The notes below the pieces were generated by a model. That model did not search any database. It saw only the letters and a list, made by a program, of their open reading frames with translations, and was not told where the DNA came from. Shown piece after piece: positions 62,661 to 64,000 of a stretch of DNA of 64,000 nucleotides. The stretch lies in assembly GCF_002879885.1 (NCBI RefSeq), contig NZ_PNYA01000010.1:124001-188000 (forward strand). Reading direction: 5' to 3'. Each line of letters opens with the position of its first letter. The stretch's first letter is position 1. A program made the translations under genes and the position numbers. This DNA comes from Trinickia dabaoshanensis (GTDB taxonomy: Bacteria > Pseudomonadota > Gammaproteobacteria > Burkholderiales > Burkholderiaceae).

Positions 62661-63024
62661 ATTGCCCGACGTTCGTTGCCCAACGGTTTTCAGCGGCCTC
62701 GGCGGCCTTGGGTGACGCGGCCGAGGCGCCGGGTTTTTGCGTTTGCACGGCTTGGGGCTGACCGGCGTTGGCGCTTCCAGCCGCGGCGCCGCCATAACCG
62801 CTCGCCGCGTTCATCGCGGCAACCTTCGCTTCCGCGGCTTGGATGTCCTCCGGGTAATGCGGGTCGTTGCCGGCGGCCGGGCGCCAACCCGTGCTTTCGA
62901 GTTGGATCAGTTCGGCGCGCACTTGAGCACGGGTGACGGGGCCGTTCGATTGCGATTGCGCGAACGAAGCGGCGGGTACGGCGAGAATACAGGCGAGCGC
63001 GACGGCTCGGGAAAGCGGCTTCAT
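62659..63024 (-). CDS. DUF4148 exported protein
   Basis: 121 residues. A signal peptide (AVALACILAVPAASFAQS) is cleaved at about residue 22. The DUF4148 core follows: VTRAQVRAELIQLESTGWRP, AGNDPHYPEDIQAAEAKVAA. The family is small, periplasmic and abundant in Burkholderia and relatives; function unknown. The C-terminal third is low-complexity Ala/Gln/Gly. The stop lies at the edge of the terminator shared with the HU-type gene. Confidence 0.9.
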   Translation of the reverse strand: MKPLSRAVALACILAVPAASFAQSQSNGPVTRAQVRAELIQLESTGWRPAAGNDPHYPEDIQAAEAKVAAMNAASGYGGAAAGSANAGQPQAVQTQKPGASAASPKAAEAAENRWATNVGQ

Positions 63025-63177
63025 GCTGATGGGCTCCGTGGCAGTGAGGGGCGGTGCAGGTATTGCATCGATGACCCAGTGTAGGGCGGGGGCCGCCCGC
63101 GGTTAACGGCCGCGCCCAGAAGGAATCTTTCCATCGGCGCCCGCAATCGATTCACGATCGACCCACGTTCGATCCAT

Positions 63178-64000
63178 TCAGGCGGCGACGCTCTGCGCCT
63201 CGACGTCCACGGCGAGTGCATCGAGCACGGCAACGTCTCGCTCCAGCCGAGGCGGCAGCCAATCGCAAATGAAGTTGATCCACGAGCGCGTGCGCGCATC
63301 GACGAACCTGTGCGAGGGATAAAGCAAACACACTTCGCGCGTATCGAGCGTATAACGCGGCAAGACCCGCACGAGCGTGCCGTCGCGCAGTTCGTCGAGC
63401 GCCGCATAGGCCGGGATGGCCGCGATGCCCATGCCCTCGCGCGCGGCGATCGCCAGCGATTCGGCGATATTGATACTGACCACGCTATCGACTTGCATCG
63501 AAACCACGCCGCCGTCCGGCCCTTCGAGGCGCCAAACGCTCGGCACAGAGGCGCAGGCACCTAGCGTCAGGCAGTCGTGCGACACGAGTTCTTGCAGCGA
63601 TTGCGGCTCGCCGTGCGCATTCAGATAGGCGGGCGACGCGCACAAGATACTGTGCGAATAGCCCATCCGATGCGCGGCGATGTTCTCGCCCGATGGCGAA
63701 GACAAGGCGACGACCGAGGCGTCGCACGTCCCATCGAAGAGACTCGGCAACGTCTGCGAGAGACTCAATTCAACCTGCACCTCGGGGTAGCGCGCGCGAT
63801 AGTCCTTGATCGCGGGCATGACGTGCCGTTGACCGAGACTGGCCAGACTGTGCAGACGCAGCAAGCCGCTCGGGCGGTCGGCGGCGCACGCGGTATCGTC
63901 CTCGGCGCGCACGACGTCGGCGAGAATGCGCCGGCACCGCTCGGCGAAAACGAGCCCTTCCGCCGTCGGCGCGATGCGGCGCGTCGAGCGGTGGATGAGG
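63178..64000 (-). CDS. LysR-family regulator, 5' end outside the window
   Basis: The open frame runs from the stop at 63178 to the window end; about 273 codons are present. At the top, STRRIAPTAEGLVFAERCRR and ILADV are the end of the LysR HTH and its linker helix. The substrate-binding domain follows (SGLLRLHSLASLGQRHVMPA, LPSLFDGTCDASVVALSS). About the first 40 codons of the HTH are missing. A GTG at 63912 lies inside the gene and is not the start. Target and ligand unknown. Confidence 0.92.
   Translation of the reverse strand, partial: LIHRSTRRIAPTAEGLVFAERCRRILADVVRAEDDTACAADRPSGLLRLHSLASLGQRHVMPAIKDYRARYPEVQVELSLSQTLPSLFDGTCDASVVALSSPSGENIAAHRMGYSHSILCASPAYLNAHGEPQSLQELVSHDCLTLGACASVPSVWRLEGPDGGVVSMQVDSVVSINIAESLAIAAREGMGIAAIPAYAALDELRDGTLVRVLPRYTLDTREVCLLYPSHRFVDARTRSWINFICDWLPPRLERDVAVLDALAVDVEAQSVAA

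Overview
The window looks like a high-GC betaproteobacterium of the Burkholderia/Paraburkholderia/Trinickia type. This rests on codon and base use, an H-NS of the Bph type, a Lys/Ala-tailed HU, a DUF4148 protein, a CerR-like TetR with an emrAB-nodT pump, and an OprD porin. It splits at about 28.6 kb into a mosaic accessory island (left) and orderly chromosomal operons (right).

Island, 1-28.6 kb. The left 14 kb is a patchwork of intact small operons and broken genes. It opens with a frameshifted merB remnant. A divergent sulfur/persulfide module follows: an ArsR-rhodanese regulator and a SHOCT membrane protein on one side, and DsrE, an MBL-fold hydrolase and an MFS carrier on the other, around a palindromic operator. 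Next come a truncated DMT exporter, an internally deleted IS66 element, and a glutamine amidotransferase fragment joined to a second DsrE tail. From 9.1 to 12.5 kb there is a compact cluster of two MutS-like ATPases (one lacking its N-terminal part), a stand-alone HAD phosphatase and a Cys/His protein. It ends in a frameshifted GTPase-like fragment and a GGDEF remnant. At 13.58 kb there is an IncP-type nic sequence, followed in the RP4 orientation by traK-, traL- and traM-like genes, but no relaxase. Convergent to these lie a large ParB-like gene and a DUF932 gene behind an unusually hairpin-rich leader with a nested inverted repeat of about 150 bp. Further right are a GIY-YIG protein, an abasic-site peptidase relic, a Tlde1-like effector with a candidate immunity protein, and a signalling group. 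That group holds a receiver with its phospho-Asp replaced by Glu, a PAS-STAS protein, a degenerate Nudix protein carrying an in-frame 9-bp tandem repeat, and a MASE4-GGDEF cyclase. A P4-type integrase closes the island. Beyond it a DUF72 gene is cut after about 62 codons, which marks the insertion boundary.

Chromosomal part, 28.6-64 kb. A LacI regulator faces a sugar ABC importer (binding protein, two permeases, ATPase) with a GH3 glycosidase, plausibly a beta-glucoside or xyloside uptake operon; a near-perfect palindrome sits between them. Then come a POT peptide transporter, an OprD porin, a TetR regulator, a DnaJ-domain protein and an SDR. A GntP permease with a convincing sigma-54 promoter is divergent from a sigma-54 activator. 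A lipoprotein and H-NS follow. A nucleoside salvage operon holds NupC, cytidine deaminase and nucleoside hydrolase. A TetR regulator is divergent from a tripartite drug efflux operon (EmrA, EmrB and NodT types). A glycosyltransferase with a partial second GT domain precedes galU. The window ends with a Tat-exported phospholipase C, an HU protein with an H1-like tail, a DUF4148 protein and a LysR regulator cut by the window end.

All family calls come from reading translated motifs by eye. No search was run. Starts were chosen from ribosome-binding sites and family lengths.
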